Of a stretch of 64,000 nt of DNA, positions 22,871 to 35,040 are shown one piece after another. The translations under genes and the position numbers were made by a program. How positions within the stretch are numbered: position 1 is the first letter of the stretch; each line of letters opens with the position of its first letter. The notes beneath the pieces were generated by a model. That model had not been told where the DNA came from and did not search any database. It saw only the letters and a list, made by a program, of their open reading frames with translations. The DNA comes from Anisodus tanguticus (Eukaryota > Streptophyta > Magnoliopsida > Solanales > Solanaceae), in assembly GCA_034509755.1 (NCBI GenBank), contig CM067544.1, positions 7,605,501 to 7,669,500 of the forward strand, written 5' to 3'.

Positions 22871-23536
22871 TGTTGGATTTGGTGTTGTGACATTTGACCC
22901 AACATATCTCCTAAAATATTGATATGAATGTGTAAGTATGTTGGGACAAATGTTGCACAACATTCGGACCAATATTTTCTGAACAGATTTTGCCTTACTT
23001 TACGCGATGCAGTAATATTTGTGTAAATATTACTATGAGGTAAAAATGACTTGGCAAGGTAAAAATGAGCTGATAAAAAATAGTGAGGACTAAGTCAAAA
23101 GTTGTTGCTTGTCGTGACGATCAAGCCAAAGCTGTTGAGATTATTACTCCTTGATCTTCTCCAACCAATTCCACCAGCAGTCCACATTTCCCTCAACTTC
23201 CACAACTGATCGATGAGTTTTTCAAGGAAGACTTTCTACTATAAATAGAGAGGCTACTACAGAGTATCGATATCCAGAACCAGAAAGTAAAAATACCAAG
23301 AGAGCTCTTGGGATTTCATCTCAGAAATCTGGATCACCAGTGTTGCTTGAGTGTGTTGACAACATTGTATACAACATTACAATTGCTGTTTAGATTCTAG
23401 ATTAGTTTTGTATGGAGCGATTGTAATGAGAGGTTGTTTATGTCTACTTAATTAGATTTTTCAGGCAGAAGTCATCTGCGACTTTAACTTTTAATTCTTT
23501 TCCGTTTTATCTTGTAAATCTGTAAAGAAAGGAATT

Positions 23537-23572
<36 letters not shown>

Positions 23573-23777
23573 ACATTTAGTCATTGACCATCATCATATA
23601 TAAGTTATGAAAATTTAAAACATTTGTGTTCTTTAAATTTCCGCTGCATTTACTCAAAATTTTCTGTTTTACTAAAGTGTTGTTACTGTTGTCAGACGAT
23701 ATAATTTCCGACATTTGGAAACAGAATTGGCATTCGAGTTTATTTCATTTTGTTTTTATTGTTCCATAGTCCCTTGA
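22871..23777 (+). repeat. 3' LTR of SIRE-like element
   Basis: 907 bp. It matches the 5' LTR but keeps the central segment with CTATAAATAGAG (about 23240), a credible TATA box missing from the 5' copy. The first bases (TGTTAA) are absent, consistent with the internal deletion ending inside the LTR. An (AT)n tract lies near 23540-23568. Confidence 0.85.
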
Positions 23778-23782
23778 GTGTC

Positions 23783-24454
23783 CTAGCAAACTATATCTAC
23801 TATATATTTTTAGTTCTCATAATTAGCAAATAACAAACCCTTTCATTATAAGACAATTCAATCGACCATGCTTCGATACCCAACTTGGATGCTTTTTTTA
23901 ATCCTCTAAAACAATTTTGCTTGATTGAATTCGTAGTTCTTTGTTCTCCTAAAGTTTATATGGTGCTTTCTTAATGAATTAGTTTTCTAAAAAAGGCAAG
24001 AAAGTTGACTATTAAATCTTAATTCCAAAGTCTTGCCTCCTTTGACATGCTCCTGAAAAACAAATATATGTTCATTCTTACAATTTTTTGGGAAGGAAAA
24101 AACAGGATATCATTTCAGGCCTACATAATGCCTGAAAAGAGACTTAGGCTATTCATACTGATATCAAGGGTCCAAGAACAGCTGATTTCTAATATATCTC
24201 ACAAGCAATTGGATACAAGGAAAAGCCATCATCTAACTTCTCATTAGAATTTCCTGCCTGCACATACTAATTATTTAGCAAATAAGGAACCTCCAGGGTA
24301 CTTAACAAAAATATTCCAATTCCAAACTTTATTTATATATAGATAAGATTAGAATTTGTTTTGTGTATCGTGATTTTTAGTGTTAAATGTGCAGAACCTA
24401 AGAACTAATAAATGAAACGTGCACATGCCTAAGATGGAGAAGACCAACTGGTAC
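23783..24454. other. Intergenic DNA, no gene seen
   Basis: AT-rich. The short frame at 24047-24247 has no recognisable domain. Confidence 0.5.
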
Positions 24455-24707
24455 TACTCCCTCCGTTCACTTTTGACTTTGCATGTCCCTTAAGAACTAA
24501 TAAATAAAGCATGCATTTTACCATAATATCTATATTAATTGGTGTATAATTTCAATAGACTTGAAAAAAAGAAGATAGAAATGAGTAATTAATGTTAAGG
24601 GTAAAACAAGAAAAAAAAGTTTATTTATCTCTTGATATGCTAAAGTGGACAAGTAAGCGTGAAAATTTATTTTTAGTATAGACAAGTAAAAATGAACGGA
24701 GAGAGTA
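24455..24707. mobile_element. Stowaway MITE
   Basis: Starts TACTCCCTCCGTTCACTTTT and ends AAAATGAACGGAGAGAGTA, an inverted pair of about 20 bp with TA at both outer edges, as expected for Tc1/mariner-derived Stowaway elements. About 253 bp, AT-rich, non-coding. A second Stowaway-like left end (ACTCCCTTCTTCC) follows at 24720 with no visible partner. Confidence 0.85.
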
Positions 24708-24994
24708 CAAGCGACCAATTACTCCCTTCTTCCAAAATATTTAATCCATTTTGTTTGCCTCTTAAGTGTGTCCTAAAACAAAGTTCAAATTTGACAATTA
24801 CTATTTAGTTCACCATAAGATTAAAACTTTCTATAATTGCCCTAACATGAATAATTTAAAAAATATATAAGAAAAAGTACATCAAATTCTCACTAAAAGT
24901 ACAATTATTTACATTGGGTATACTATAAGACAAGTGGCATTATATTTTGTTAAGAATATAATTAAATGTTAAAGTGTACTCTCTCTAACAACTT

Positions 24995-25120
24995 AAGTTT
25001 TTAGATGAGATGATCACACACTTCAACATGGTATCAGAGAAGGCAAAGGTCCTGAAATCGAATCTCACCGCCACCCATTATGGAAAAGAACTTACATGTG
25101 CTTGGCCCAAAAAAAAAAAA
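24995..25120 (+). mobile_element. Candidate tRNA-derived SINE
   Basis: Contains ACATGGTATCAGAGAAGG (like a tRNA-Met A-box region) and CCTGAAATCGAATCTCACC (decayed B-box), followed by an A-run at 25109-25121. No clear target duplication. Function: none; it would depend on LINE machinery. Confidence 0.4.
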
Positions 25121-25129
25121 ATCAGATCC

Positions 25130-25547
25130 ACACGTGAGAGATGGTCAGACGCTTCAACATATTTGCATTGAACTTATAAAAGAAAAAAACTTGCATCGGA
25201 TATACATGTCATGAAAAAAAAAACTAAGTAGTTTCACTTTCACATGCTAGCGTACATTAAACTTATAAAATTAAAGTGATCATGATGTCATATATTCTGT
25301 AAACTTGCAAAAACAATGGTTGAATCAAATCCAAATTACCCACACAAAGTTAATAAAAAATAACTTTAGATGCGTTACGGAAACCATGATTTAGGGCAAT
25401 GTCTCCATAATTTTTCAAAGGGGTTACGAGCACCAAAAAGTAACTCTTAAGAGAACCATTTCTATTTTAATGTTTTTTAAAAAACTTTATTATGCATAGA
25501 AGGACGGAAATAGGAGAAGATGAAGTAAAGTGGAAGATTGAAACTCA
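25130..25547. other. Intergenic DNA, no gene seen
   Basis: AT-rich sequence without recognisable coding content or paired termini. Confidence 0.5.
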
Positions 25548-25555
25548 TATCTAAT

Positions 25556-26496
25556 TAGAGCCGTCAATTGGGCTGAGGGCGGTGGGCCGACTCGACCCAG
25601 CCCGTGATTTGATAGGGTTGATTTTGAATTTTTGAAGCTCATTTAAGAACTAGCTTTTTTAGTCCGGTCCGAGTAAGCCCACTGATTAATGGGCTTGAGT
25701 GTGCGTGGGTTGGGCCGGCCCATGGGCCAAAAAAATTTAATCTAAAAATAAAAAAATAAAAAAAGGCAATCTTGTCACAAGCAGAATCAAATATGCTTAA
25801 TGAAGATGATGTGTTGGTGTTGGATACATCATAAGTGTCATATAAGTTTCTTTGAGAAGTTTCTTTTTACTTTAAATGGATGAAATATTATCATTTTCTT
25901 TTGCGTTTTATTGAGATCTATTGAAACAAAGCTTGGTTAATATTCATGTTTAACTAGTTGTACCGCTGCTCATTAACTGTTTAGTTTGCTATTAATATCT
26001 CTATTTGGTTCGAGTGATATCAGTTATTAATATGTTAAGTGTTAACAATGTAAAAATATATTCAGTTTTGCAGAAGGTTTGATCCTACAAGATCGTTTTC
26101 TTCAGTTGTACCAAAAATAATTGCATAAAATGGTAGAGATTTTATACCGAAGTCATACAATCAAACATTTACTTGAAGCCAAACTTAATAAGCATTATTA
26201 GAATAATTTTATTTGTGGATTTAAGACTTAGTTAGCAAGTGATAACACTATGTAATGTTGTCTTGTAAATATTTATATTAACATTTTAAATTAGAATTTA
26301 AATAAAAAAATTATGATTTTTTTTTAAAAAAAAAGGTGGGTTGACCCGGCCATTCCCGGAGCCCACGTAGTTATGGGTTGGGCTTGCTGTTTAAAGATCC
26401 ATCAAAATAGTGGGCCAGCCTGACCTGCCCCATCAAATTTCAAAGCCCGTGTGGACTAGCCCAGATGGGTTGGGCCAGCCCATTTCGGCAGCTCTA
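25556..26496. mobile_element. Non-autonomous hAT element with 8-bp TSD
   Basis: Left end TAGAGCCGTCAATTGGGCTG pairs with right end CAGCCCATTTCGGCAGCTCTA as an inverted repeat. TATCTAAT lies on both sides (25548-25555 and 26497-26504), an exact 8-bp duplication diagnostic of hAT. Ends are rich in GGGCC/GGCCC motifs, the middle is AT-rich, and there is no transposase in 941 bp. Confidence 0.88.
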
Positions 26497-26675
26497 TATC
26501 TAATACTAGTATGTAAAAAACTTTCATTGATATTACTATTTAGTAAACTCTTTTAAGTCTTGGCAGGGACAGATTTACATGTAGGTGAGGGTGTTCAGGG
26601 CAAAAAATTACAGCATATATATAAGATACATTTTACGTGTTTATGTATATATATTAACTTTTGAACACTCATGAA

Positions 26676-26780
26676 CAAATACAAAAGATTAGCTCAAGTG
26701 GTCTAGGATGTTCAAAATTGTCTCCAACATCCTAGTTTGATTCTTAGGGACAACATTATTTTTATATTTAATTTTTGTTA
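26676..26780 (+). mobile_element. Candidate tRNA-like SINE
   Basis: Has a tRNA-like A-box stretch (GATTAGCTCAAGTGGTCTA) and a weak B-box (GTTTGATTCTTAG), then a T-rich tail. Flanks TTTTGAACACTCATGAA and TTTCGAACACCCTGAATGAA are similar and may be a decayed target duplication. Confidence 0.4.
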
Positions 26781-26848
26781 TTTTTTCGAACACCCTGAAT
26801 GAAAATTCTGGATTCGCCACTAAATCTTGATATAGTCTTTTTAGTATT

Positions 26849-26887
26849 TCTCAGACTCCACTGAGTGGGATTACACTAGGTATGTTG
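26849..26887 (+). mobile_element. Ultra-short RTE LINE tail insertion
   Basis: Only about 39 bp of the family 3' end is present (CAGACTCCACTGAGTGGGAT, then ACACTAGGTATGTTG). TAGTATT flanks it on both sides (26842-26848 and 26888-26894), consistent with target-primed insertion that aborted almost at once. Short length makes this tentative. Confidence 0.5.
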
Positions 26888-26931
26888 TAGTATTCATCAT
26901 TTTAGGTCCAAACTTAGATACTCTGTCTTTA

Positions 26932-27176
26932 TACTCTCTCCGTCCTATTTTAAGTATCTTTCCTTGGAATATTTCAAAAAGAGTGTCTCTTTCCACATTT
27001 AGTAAAATTTATAATTCAAATATCATATATGACAAGTTTATAATTACAAAATTAAAATATATTTTAGTATATTATACACATATTTAATTTAAGATCACAC
27101 GATTTAAAAATATCTCTTTATTTTTTAAATTTCATGTCTAATCAAATTAAAATACTTAAATTGGAACGAGGAAGTA
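26932..27176. mobile_element. Stowaway MITE
   Basis: TACTCTCTCCGTCCTATTTT at the left and TTGGAACGAGGAAGTA at the right form an imperfect inverted pair. The interior (CACATTTAGTAAAATTTATA, AAGATCACACGATT) is typical of this MITE group. 245 bp, non-coding. Confidence 0.75.
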
Positions 27177-28618
27177 TGACTCAAAATTTATTTAGTTTTT
27201 TTTCTATTCAAACGGCCTAATGAGCACTTTGTTTGATACCGAATCCGTTTTTTGAGCTGAAATTTGCATTACATCAAGTGAAAGCAACCGCCGTCACTTG
27301 CGTACTTCTCAAAGTAACTCATGGCGCAGTCAATTACTTTCCCAATCAATCTTATAGGAATGTGAAGATTTGGCAGTTGCGCACTCATTGGATATAAATA
27401 TGACTTTGGGGGCTATTATATGAGTACTTGTAAAAGAATTAGTAAGGCCTATACACCATAGGTAATTAGGTATGAACCGCCCTACAACTAGTAGGACCTA
27501 CACTAATCGAAACTTTTGGATTTTAGTTGAGGTAGCTGAATCCACAAAACATTCTGTAGAGGAATATTTATATATGGCAGAAGTCGAGGTAAAAGAATTA
27601 CCCTTAGCTTATTTGATGCTTGTCATAGAAAATATAAAAGCAATACTATTAGCTAATAAGTTGTTAGTAATAACTACAATTATGACTGTATGAGTTAAAA
27701 CTTATATGCAAACATTGTAATTTTATTCACATTATGAAGTCACTTAAAAGACATATATACTAACCTAAACTATAAGATAAATTAGCTGTTATAACGAGTA
27801 AAACACACACATTTATGATTCTGTCTCTGTGTGTGTATAGTATATGTATGTATGTACTTTTATAGATCACTTCTAGAAAAGAATGATACTCTAATTTAGA
27901 GGCTTAAGAAAATACTGTATTTGGGTCAATGTTGATTGCCATTTCAGTCTTTCCAATAATAGTTCATAGTCTCCATCTGTGTCTATAGTGTAGAGCTAGA
28001 CGCATACACACATAATGATAGCTCAATTATAGGCCATTGATGCAACAGTATCATCGCCGTGAGATGAAAAAGAGAGGCAGCAAACTGAAACCAGTAAAGG
28101 AAGAAACGAATTGTGCATGTGTAAGGCCAAGGCCCAATACAAACATACTGCAGCCCAATAGATTTGTGCACAGGATAACACTCTCCAGAAAAAGAGACTC
28201 ATAGAATGAAGTTGATTTTTGGTGTTGGATTCAGGCATCAATTTGTAATTTCTTGGATTCTCCATACAGAAATAGTGTCGCAGTCCACGCTAATATACAC
28301 AAAAGAAACTGCCCGAATGATACAGAAGTTTGCGAGGGCCTTTTCCTAATGAGCGCTTTGAAACTGACCCAAAAAGAAAGTTAAGCCTGTCGTGTGGATT
28401 AGCCATTTTTCAGCTTTGAGATTGAAAAAGATCATTATTTCACTTTCTAACCGTAAAACGCGCAATATTCTGAAGTTTCGTTGGTAAAATATAAAATTTC
28501 AGGATAATGACTATTCTTTAACTATAGTATTTAAAAGTGGTTATTCTTTAACTTTTTCCTGTTAGGCCTCTCATACAGGTCAGGCCCACTTTTGGGCATC
28601 TCAAACAGTTTGATACTA
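27177..28618. other. Intergenic DNA, no gene supported
   Basis: Short frames (27472-27693 and minus 27983-28265) have no recognisable domains. A small GT-rich run is at about 27823-27836. Confidence 0.45.
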
Positions 28619-28626
28619 CTAATGAC

Positions 28627-31442
28627 TAAGGCTGGTCAGTGGGCCGGGTCGGCCCGGTCCCGCCCAGACCCCGATATATATAAAAAAAAAATTATGGTAC
28701 CGGGACTGGAATCGGGACGGGACATGGTCTCGTCTAACTCGAATCCGGCCCGCCCCAATAACGCCAGCCGCTCCGGTCCGGTCCCGCCCCGATCCTTCCC
28801 CTTTGCACAAAATAACAGTTGCACCAACGATCATTTTATATTTTGGCCGTTGTGCAACGGCCATTTTTTGCCTCTCCCCAACCCCCATCCCCTTAATATT
28901 TATTTTTAACCCCTATATTTACACTTTAACCCAATTTTTCATCTATAAGTACCTCATTTTCTCTTCATCTTTTTCACAAATCTTCCTACAATCTCTGTAA
29001 TATCTCAATCTATCTCTCTACAAGTCTACATTGTCTACTAAATATTCAATTTTATTTATTCATTTGGGAGTGAAGCTGGCAACTAGCTTGAGGATCTTCC
29101 ATCGAGCAAAGTTTCAATTTTCAGCCTTTCGATTATACGTCGGCGTTTGGTCGTTCCTTCATTAAATTATTATAGTTTCTTTATTTTATTTTGCGCACTT
29201 AATTTCATTATCTTTAACTATTTATTAGCATAATTAAAATGAAAAGAAATTACAGGTATGTTTAAGGATAATTGTAAGATTTCTTCTAGTAGGGGTAACA
29301 AGGGCTGGGGTACTTCTTCTAGTCATCTTATTCCTAGACAGAATCCTATTCCTACACAAGATGATTTTGTTGATACTGAACATTTTCCTCCAATACCATT
29401 AGATTTAGACGAGGAGATATTTTCTGAAACTCAACAAGACTTTAATTTAGAAGATGATCTAGATGATACACCAACTAATCTAGATGACACACCCACTAGT
29501 GCACCTCCAACTGGAATGTCTCCTATTTCCCCTAGTATGAGACGAGGTACATCAAAACGACCATTAAAATCAGATACATGATTTTTTTTTTTGATAAAGA
29601 CGTTTATTGCAGAAAATATTTATCAAGTGTGCGATTATTACGGAATAACTGATAAAATTATGACTATTACATTAGATAACACTTATTCTAACAATTACAC
29701 TATTACAATTTTTAAAAATAGTTTAACTCCATCTTTTCATATCATTTTCATATAAAATGTGCGTGCCATATATATAACTTAGTTGTAAAGGATGGTCTAT
29801 CACTTTTTGAAGACATTCTTAGTAAAAACAATTTGCTATAAACTTTATTTTTAAAAATAATAGAATACAACAAAGAAAAGAATATAAAAAAAATTGTCAC
29901 GATTGTCAACTACCTTATAGAAAAATTCCAGAAGAAGTATCCACTAGGTGAAATTCTTTATACGAGCAACTACTTGTTGCTTATGACTATAGAAGACCTA
30001 TAACTTTATTTTTTTAACGCCCATAATCAAGATTCAGCTGATATGGTTGTAGATAGCGATTGAAAAAATATTTCTGAACTTATTGTATTTCTAGAGAAAT
30101 TTTTTCAAGCAACAAAAGAATTTTCCGGTATATATTATCCTACTATTTCAACTATGTTGTTTTATATAGCTCTAATATTTTTATTACTTAATAAATACAT
30201 GGATAAACCAAATTATAAGGCAGCTATTAAAAAAATGTTTATCAAAATAAAAAGATATTTTATTCCTATTCCCACTATTTATATTATTGGTGCTCCGACT
30301 ATTAAAATAGACGGATATAAATCACTTATTGAAACTATTTATGATTGTATAGCAGTACTACCACCTCCAACTCCCAAAATCCAAATGACCCACCACCTAT
30401 TGAACTAACTAAAGAAGAAGTGTTGTCTAGCATAGAAGACGAATGCAAAAAAGTATATAAGTATTACCAACAGGAAAGTGTTAGCAACCAACTGGCTTCA
30501 ACTTCAATACAACCTTATAAAAGACACGATGTTTTCTGCGGCTAGTATTGAAAGCCTCATAAATAAAATGTGCGGTGGTAACACTACTAACCAAATTAGC
30601 GAGTTTGATGTTTTTGTTTTGTAGGGGAGTATACCGTACCAAGCAGTTGTCAATGAAGAAGGACATGAAGACTTGTTAAAATACTGGAGAGGGAATGAAA
30701 AGACCTTTCCGACACTTTCAATGATGACCCGAGATGTTTTGAACATTCAAGTCTCATCAACATCGTCTGAAAACGTTTTTTCTGCCGACAGATATCAAAT
30801 AGGAGTGTACAGACACTCATTAGCCGGAGACAGCTTGGAGATTGCAGTATTATTCAGAGATTGGATACGAGCGGAGCGGAGAAGGTGAGGTCAACCGGAG
30901 ATCAACGAAGAATAAGACGAAAACTACAACGACATCTTATCCGAATGTGGTGGAAGCGACGTGGAGCAATTTGACCAACAAATACCAATTTTAACCGAAG
31001 AACCACATAAAATTATAAAGAAACTAGAACATGTTTTTTTCAAAATGTAATTTCTTTAATTGCAATTTTACTATGTCATTTGCAACTTTTGAACAACACA
31101 AAGTTGCAATTTTGACAATTGTATTTGAATTACAAAAAAATCATATTTCTAGTAAATAGTATGAGAGGCACAAAAACATTCTTTAGATGTTTTTATTACA
31201 CTATCTTGTTTAATTATTGAGTTTTTTATATATATTTTATTTTTTAAAATTGAGTGAAAAAAAAGAAAAAGAAAAAGAAAAATCCCGATCCCGGCCCGCT
31301 AGGACCGTTACCCTTTTCCGACACGACCGGAACCGGACGGGACAGCGGCGAATCCCGCCAGTCCTGCCGTGTACCGATCCCCCCGCCCCGATCCCGCCAA
31401 GCCCACCCTGCCCCAGCCCGTCCGGCCCATTGGCCACCCCTA
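28627..31442 (+). mobile_element. hAT transposon with broken transposase, 8-bp TSD
   Basis: Left end TAAGGCTGGTCAGTGGGCCG and right end CGGCCCATTGGCCACCCCTA are inverted repeats extending into GC-rich subterminal blocks. CTAATGAC flanks both sides (28619-28626 and 31443-31450). The 2.8-kb body contains a decayed transposase on + (29258-30888). It once resembled an autonomous element but the coding frame is now interrupted. Confidence 0.9.
29258..30888 (+). pseudogene. hAT transposase remnant
   Basis: An acidic N-terminal segment (29258-29581, ending TSKRPLKSDT) is followed by pieces in several frames: ITDKIMTITLDN, LVVKDGLSLFEDIL, FFQATKEFSGIYYPT and a Lys-rich stretch. The C-terminal hAT dimerisation domain is well preserved at about 30673-30888 (FPTLSMMTRDVLNIQVSSTS, SENVFSADR, LFRDWIRAE). 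Missing sequence after SDT suggests loss of the zinc-finger and part of the catalytic region. Family assignment is sure; activity is excluded by the stops. Confidence 0.85.
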
Positions 31443-31450
31443 CTAATGAC

Positions 31451-32526
31451 ACATGTAAGTTAGCCCAATATCATTGTTACTGACGATATCGAGCGTAACA
31501 AATTGTTGCTGGACATGTATTCTCAGGCCCAGTAATACAACAGAATAATAATGCAGTCCAGCCCATTGTCTTTTGCCCTCTCTCAAGGAAAAACGAGGAA
31601 AAATGTTTTCAGTACAATCAGTCATGCCTAAGCGTTTCCCACTTATCCGTTCTATGGTTGGGCAGGAGTAATATACTGAATCTAAGTTAGTATATAATAT
31701 TGATAATATAATATTTTTTATAATATGGAGTGGTAAATTTAACTTGTGATAGTAGATTAATTATCATTTTTATCAAAAGATTTACCAGTCTTTACTTAAA
31801 AAGCAACTTGATGTGTATAATTTTTTTACACCACCAGTAAATTAAATTTAAGCTCAGTATATGTAGTTAAGAATTAGCAACATATCGCGTCATACGTTCT
31901 TTTCTAGTTTATACCTCGCGTAAAATTTACTTTCCGTATAGGTACCGTCTAATGCAAAGAATCTTGACCACCAACTTCAGTCCATTAGAAGTAATATTCA
32001 ACAAAGTATTTGAAAGTAATAAGATGCCTTGTTTCCTGTTTTTGTCGTGGTGTTATCATTGGGCCAGGACTGTTATATGTCAAAGGACAATGGACGGTGT
32101 TAAAAAAACAAGTATCAAATGGTGAGAGAGCAAGTAAGCAACAAAAGCATAAATATTTCAAAGTTGTCTAAATTCAAGTCGCCTCCAATTGTATTGAATA
32201 TTATTACTGCCCCACCATAGACCTCATCAGCTAGCATTCATTTAACGTGTGTGTCACGATCGGGCAAAATGACTCGGTTTGCCTACCAAATTGGTATTCC
32301 TCAATGGTTCAACTATCCACCAAGATCGTGAAATAATGCAATCTAACAATAATTAGCAAAGTCAGAAAACCTCGTTAAAGGATATTCAAGGTTTACTGCA
32401 ATTTTTAACTTGTATACAGAGTGTAGTTTTATTTTTATGTTTATATATTTTGTTATTATTTTCCGGTAAAATGATATTCAACTGACCAATAGCGAAGTCA
32501 GGAATTTCTCTTAGCGTGTTCAAGAT
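31451..32526. other. Intergenic DNA, no gene seen
   Basis: AT-rich sequence. The stretch from about 32490 (GCGAAGTCAGGAATTTC) resembles a degenerate repeat also visible near 26790-26820 in inverted form (GAAAATTCTGGATTCGCCAC). No coding content recognised. Confidence 0.45.
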
Positions 32527-32542
32527 ATATATACGATGTATC

Positions 32543-32663
32543 TTTTTTTATTTTTAAACCCCTCCTCCAAGGAGCTCCCCCTTTGCTCCCTTGGTGATTC
32601 GAACTCGCAATCTTCGGATTGAAAGTCGAGGACGCTTAACATCTGAGCAACTTCTTTTTGTCC
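32543..32663 (-). mobile_element. tRNA-derived SINE with perfect 16-bp TSD
   Basis: On - it starts GGACAAAAAGAAGTTGCTCA, has a tRNA-like A-box (GCTCAGATGTTAAGCG) and a clean B-box (GAGTTCGAATCACC), then GGAGCTCCTTGGAGG, and ends in an A-rich tail. ATATATACGATGTATC occurs on both sides (32527-32542 and 32664-32679) without a mismatch. The perfect duplication suggests a fairly young LINE-driven insertion. Confidence 0.88.
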
Positions 32664-32679
32664 ATATATACGATGTATC

Positions 32680-33556
32680 ATTTTTTTATTGTATAATAAA
32701 TTTTCCCGACAAAGGGTGATCAATGTATAATTTTTTAATGAATGATGTTCAACTTACTAGCCTTCAGTCTATTTAGCTACGCCACCGCTGTCCATCCATC
32801 ACTCTATGTTAGTACTCCACTGTAATCTAACATCATATCTTCATCCGCTAAAATTCCTAATTAGTACTCCTTATACCTAAAGGCGGATTTAGGGCGAGTT
32901 TTATGAGTTTAACTATGAGTTCAAATGAACAATCGAACGTGTTGTATTTACTGCAAATGTAACTCAGTGTACCAAATGTGGTTCTTGACCTAAAGAGAGA
33001 AATAAGAAAGCCTATAATTAATTAAGCAATCTAACATGGGTCTCTTTCAATCATATATCGTCCAGCAAGGCCAGACTTATTAGAAGATTGGGCATCTATC
33101 AAGCCATCAATCACAAGTTTCATCTACTGAAAATGTAATTTTTGAATTTGTTATCAAAGGATAGAAAATTCACACAAACAACTATTCAGTAACAAATAAA
33201 TTTATACAGCCAGCTTTCGTGTATACTAATTTCTGATCAGGTGCTAAAAATCATATATTATTAAAATACGTGTTAGGCAAAAAAAAAAATGCAAGCTTAA
33301 AATAATGAAATGTGATCTTATTTTCAGTAACACGAATATAAACTCAAGATGATTGAATGTTTTTTTAAATTTGCAACATTTCCATACATTATGTAATGAA
33401 ATAGGTCCCCCATTTGTGCTGAGAATAATTATTTTAAAGCAATATATGTTGATCAATATTTTAATGGAGTATTCCGACCAATCTAATAGGTTATTAAGGA
33501 AACTTGTCGAATCCAACATTACTTTTCTATATTTTAATAACAGTCATACATAAACT
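32680..33556. other. Intergenic DNA, no gene seen
   Basis: AT-rich. The short frames at 33244-33553 on both strands show no domain. Confidence 0.5.
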
Positions 33557-33559
33557 TCA

Positions 33560-34510
33560 AAGAATAAAAATTAAAAGACGGATAATTGTACAAATTTGAG
33601 TTTGTAAGGTCTCCCAAGCGTCCTTGGCTGTAGTACAATTCTGGATTAGTTTGAACATATAGAGATCTACCCATCCAAATATCGCATTTAGGGCCTTTTC
33701 ATTGAAGCTCGCACTGTTGATCTCTTCCGTGGTCCATTCAGATTCGGGTTTGGTAAGTACATCACCATCCTCGTCTGCTGGGTACTTGGGAATCACATAG
33801 CCTTCGGAAACTGATCTCCAAGCTCGAATATCAATGGATTTGATGTGCGAACGTAGTCAGATTTTCCAATAGGCATAGTTAGTTCCGTCAAGAATTGGAA
33901 GTCTACCAACGTTTTGTATAGCTGAGTCCATAGCCGTAATATTCAGAATCAAACACTTATTGTATCAAGTGTTGGCTCTGATACCACTTGTTGGGTCCGG
34001 GGCTACGGATAAGCAAGAATATGTAAGAATAAAACAGTAACAGCTAAATCAATTAAAACAGTTTCTGGATGTTGCCTTCAATGTTGTGTCAACATCTGAG
34101 GCAAACATTGTGATAAAATAGTTATAAACCTTTAAAGAGTAAATGCAGCGGAAAAGTAAAGAGACACAAGGTTTATATTTTCAAGGGTATATATTAATAT
34201 ATCCCTTGATGGTCAATGACCAAAGAATTGTATAAATTATATACAATTACAAATGAATTTCCTTTTACAAGATTGAACAATAAATGCGAAAAAGAAATTA
34301 CAAATAAAAATGAAGTCGCAGATGACTTCAGCCTAAAGTTAAAAGATCTAAAAATATAAATACAACATCTTCATTACTATTGCTTGAAATATAACCTTGA
34401 TCTAGAATCTGAGCAACAGTAATAATGTGGGACTAGATGTTGTTATACAACTTTAGGCTAAGTGTGTTGAGTTACCTAAAGAAGACGGAGTTCATGTAAG
34501 ACAAATCAGA
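33560..34510 (-). mobile_element. SIRE-like Copia fragment (5' LTR, PBS, gag start)
   Basis: On -: an LTR ending CCCAACA at 33989, the PBS TGGTATCAGAGCC just inside it, a gag start near 33932 and the gag frame KPESEWTTEEINSASFNEKA then LNAIFGWVDLYMFKLIQNC, lost at about 33560. Gag is closely similar to 20621-21168. The LTR contains the near-palindrome AAGGGTATATATTAATATAT. Its outer limit (about 34510) is uncertain, and the rest of the element is gone. Confidence 0.75.
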
Positions 34511-35040
34511 GGTGAAAATGAGACATCCAATTTGGTATGAATAATAATTTAGGATGCTAAAGTAGGATGTTGTGAAGTTCACCTGGTATCTTTTTTTTAT
34601 TCAAAAAATTAAGTACAAACAAAATCCTACTTGTTAAATTAAATATCGAATAAAAAAGAAAACATCAATAATAATAATAATAATAATATTCCTGGATTCT
34701 AATAAAGTAATATTAATTTTACCGCTGCCAAGAAGAAAAATTAAGTCCTCTAAGATCTGATGAAAAAAATAATATCAGACCAATCATTAGGTTATGAAAA
34801 GAAACAAAAATATATATAATTAGATAGCTAGAAAGTTAAATAGAAATGGTTGAGTTCAAACATATCATTGTGAAAACATGTAGAGCGAAAAATAACAGAT
34901 AAAGCTGAAATATATCTTATAAATCATGCTTTCATATCTCTCAAATCTTTCTTGCCCGACTCGAATTGAAATCAGCCTCTATTATCTGCAAAAACACGTA
35001 AAATTTTCACGAGTTCAATGTCTTACCTTAAAATGATTGG

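Larger units (their letters stand above)
19792..23777 (+). mobile_element. SIRE-like Copia element, internally deleted, with TSD
   Basis: 5' LTR at 19792-20563 and 3' LTR at 22871-23777. GTGTC flanks both ends (19787-19791 and 23778-23782), a perfect 5-bp duplication. PBS TGGTATCAGAGCC starts at 20566. Gag and the integrase-RT region are present but two deletions have occurred. One removed the nucleocapsid, protease and integrase N-terminus; the other removed the RT catalytic box, RNase H and the first bases of the 3' LTR. It could only have moved with helper proteins, and now also has stops. Confidence 0.88.

Noticed and set aside
25015..25060. Possible Met-tRNA gene or primer-binding site (GGTATCAGAG)
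   Set aside because: The cloverleaf cannot be completed and the B-box is decayed. No LTR is adjacent, so a SINE remnant is more likely.
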